Shown piece by piece: positions 5,394 to 6,740 of a stretch of DNA of 6,740 bases. Position 1 is the first letter of the stretch. Every line of letters starts with the position of its first letter. The position numbers and the translations under genes are program-made. Source of the DNA: JADHLN01 sp965658435. GTDB taxonomy: Bacteria; Pseudomonadota; Alphaproteobacteria; Rickettsiales; JABIRX01. The stretch covers positions 1 to 6,740 of the forward strand of contig CBFHSE010000049.1 in NCBI GenBank assembly GCA_965658435.1, in the 5' to 3' direction. The notes beneath the pieces were generated by a model. The model was not told the origin of the DNA. It worked only from the letters and a program-made list of their open reading frames with translations, and did no database searches.

Positions 5394-6740
5394 ATGAGTG
5401 AAGACAATCAAAATAATATAGATAATTTAATTCCTATTGCAATTGAAGATGAAATGAAAAAATCATACTTAGATTATGCTATGAGCGTAATTGTAAGTAG
5501 AGCTATTCCTGATGTTTGCGATGGTTTAAAGCCAGTACATAGAAGAATTATTTACTCTATGAATGAAACAGGTTGTCACTTTAATAAACCCTATAAAAAA
5601 TCAGCAAGAATTGTTGGTGAGGTTATGGGAAAATATCATCCTCATGGAGATGCGGCAATATATGACGCATTAGTACGTATGGCTCAAGATTTTTCAATGG
5701 GAGCTATGCTAATTGATGGGCAAGGAAATTTTGGTTCAATGGATGGAGACTCACCTGCAGCAATGCGTTATACTGAGTCAAGAATGTCAAAAATATCAGT
5801 TAAATTAATAGATGATATTGATAAAGATACTGTTGATTTTCATGAAAATTATGATGGATCAGAACAAGAGCCTGATGTATTACCTGCGAAATTTCCAAAT
5901 ATCTTAGTAAATGGTGCCGGTGGTATAGCTGTTGGTATGGCTACAAATATTCCTCCTCATAATTTGGGGGAGGTTATAGATGCAACTATTGCCTATATTG
6001 ATAATAATGAGATAACTACTGAAGAATTACTAGCTTATGTTCCAGCACCAGATTTTCCAACTGGAGGAATTATCCTGGGTAGATCAGGAAGTAAGTCTGC
6101 AGCCCTGACTGGAAGAGGTTCGGTTATTATTAGAGCCAAAACTCATTTTGAGGAGTTAAATGCAGGTAAGACAGCAATTATTGCAACTGAAATTCCTTAT
6201 CAGGTAAATAAAGCGCGTTTGATTGAAAAAATCGCAGAATTAGTAAGAGACAAAAAAATAGAGGGAATAACTGACTTAAGAGATGAGTCAAATAAAAAAG
6301 GTATTAGAGTTGTAATCGAGTTAAGAAGAGATGTAATTCCAGAAGTGATATTAAATCAATTATTTAGCTACACCCAGTTACAAACATCATTTGGAGTAAA
6401 TCTGCTAGCTTTGAATAATGGAAAGCCGGAATTAATGAATTTATTGCAAGTAATTAGAGCATTTTCAAAATTTAGAGAAAATGTAATAACTAGAAGATCA
6501 ATATATCTATTAAATAAAGCCAGAAGTAAAGCTCACATATTGATTGGGTTAACTCTTGCTGTAGATTCTATAGATGAAATAATATCTACGATTAGAAGCT
6601 CAAAAGATACCTTAGAAGCAAAAGAAAAATTATTATCTAAAAGGTGGCATGCAGAAAAAGCTGCAAATTTAATAGAGCTTATAGGTGATATAAAAAATGA
6701 AATAGTTAATGGAGAATGTTATTTTACTGAAGAGCAGGTA
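5394..6740 (+). CDS. gyrA: DNA gyrase subunit A, 5' part (449 codons, cut by window end)
   Basis: GyrA is the DNA-breaking and rejoining subunit of gyrase (A2B2), which introduces negative supercoils using ATP hydrolysed by GyrB. The frame is open without interruption to the last base of the window. The N-terminal IPIAIEDEMKKSYLDYAMSV (13-32) is diagnostic of GyrA. The winged-helix domain contains GLKPVHRRI (44-52), GKYHPHGDAAIYDALVRMAQ (79-98) and MRYTE (124-128) with Tyr126 as the nucleophile (Tyr122 in E. coli). GGIAVGMATNIPPHNLGE (176-193) supplies Ile178, the base-intercalating residue (Ile174 in E. coli). The tower begins with PAPDFPTGGII, and NNGKPELMNLLQVIRAF leads towards the coiled coil. 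Ala87 stands where E. coli has Ser83; Asp91 matches Asp87. Cys42 sits where Arg is usual (V-R-D-G-L-K-P). An in-frame TAA at 5388-5390 fixes the ATG. The 39 nt gap after ribD holds no clear promoter. GyrA rather than ParC is favoured by the N-terminus and PAPDFPTGG. Confidence 0.97.
   Translation, partial: MSEDNQNNIDNLIPIAIEDEMKKSYLDYAMSVIVSRAIPDVCDGLKPVHRRIIYSMNETGCHFNKPYKKSARIVGEVMGKYHPHGDAAIYDALVRMAQDFSMGAMLIDGQGNFGSMDGDSPAAMRYTESRMSKISVKLIDDIDKDTVDFHENYDGSEQEPDVLPAKFPNILVNGAGGIAVGMATNIPPHNLGEVIDATIAYIDNNEITTEELLAYVPAPDFPTGGIILGRSGSKSAALTGRGSVIIRAKTHFEELNAGKTAIIATEIPYQVNKARLIEKIAELVRDKKIEGITDLRDESNKKGIRVVIELRRDVIPEVILNQLFSYTQLQTSFGVNLLALNNGKPELMNLLQVIRAFSKFRENVITRRSIYLLNKARSKAHILIGLTLAVDSIDEIISTIRSSKDTLEAKEKLLSKRWHAEKAANLIELIGDIKNEIVNGECYFTEEQV

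Overview
The window is AT-rich throughout (well under a third G+C by eye). Every gene lies on the plus strand, packed end to end, and all complete genes end in TAA. The order rpiB-glyA-nrdR-ribD is an arrangement I associate with Alphaproteobacteria. Strong AT bias, small gaps and few Shine-Dalgarno sequences suggest a reduced, host-associated member, most likely Rickettsiales or a relative. This placement is inferred from context and composition; no sequence was searched.

Positions 2-2008 hold three overlapping pilin-like genes. The first is only a 3' end and carries a D-x-W-G-N pilin signature. The second (301-780) and third (755-2008) each begin with a type IV prepilin signal: a short leader, a G or A at the cleavage point, then FSL(L/I)E with Glu at +5 and a hydrophobic helix. 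The third is the most unusual gene here. It appears to carry a LamG/concanavalin A-like lectin domain placed between two halves of a pilin head, so it may be a minor pilin that presents an adhesin or glycan-binding module on a type IV pilus or pseudopilus.

Positions 2017-5354 hold a housekeeping block: rpiB (ribose-5-phosphate isomerase B), glyA (serine hydroxymethyltransferase), nrdR (ribonucleotide reductase repressor) and ribD (riboflavin deaminase/reductase). glyA, nrdR and ribD are joined by a 0 nt gap and an 8 nt overlap and are almost certainly co-transcribed. GlyA and NrdR both bear on nucleotide supply (one-carbon units, and dNTP control). RpiB supplies pentose phosphate, and RibD uses a GTP-derived pyrimidine to make riboflavin.

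Positions 5394-6740 hold the first 449 codons of gyrA, open at the window edge. It carries Ala where E. coli has the quinolone-target Ser83.

No tRNA, rRNA, CRISPR array, insertion sequence or convincing terminator was seen. No gap exceeds 64 nt, so there is essentially no non-coding space.
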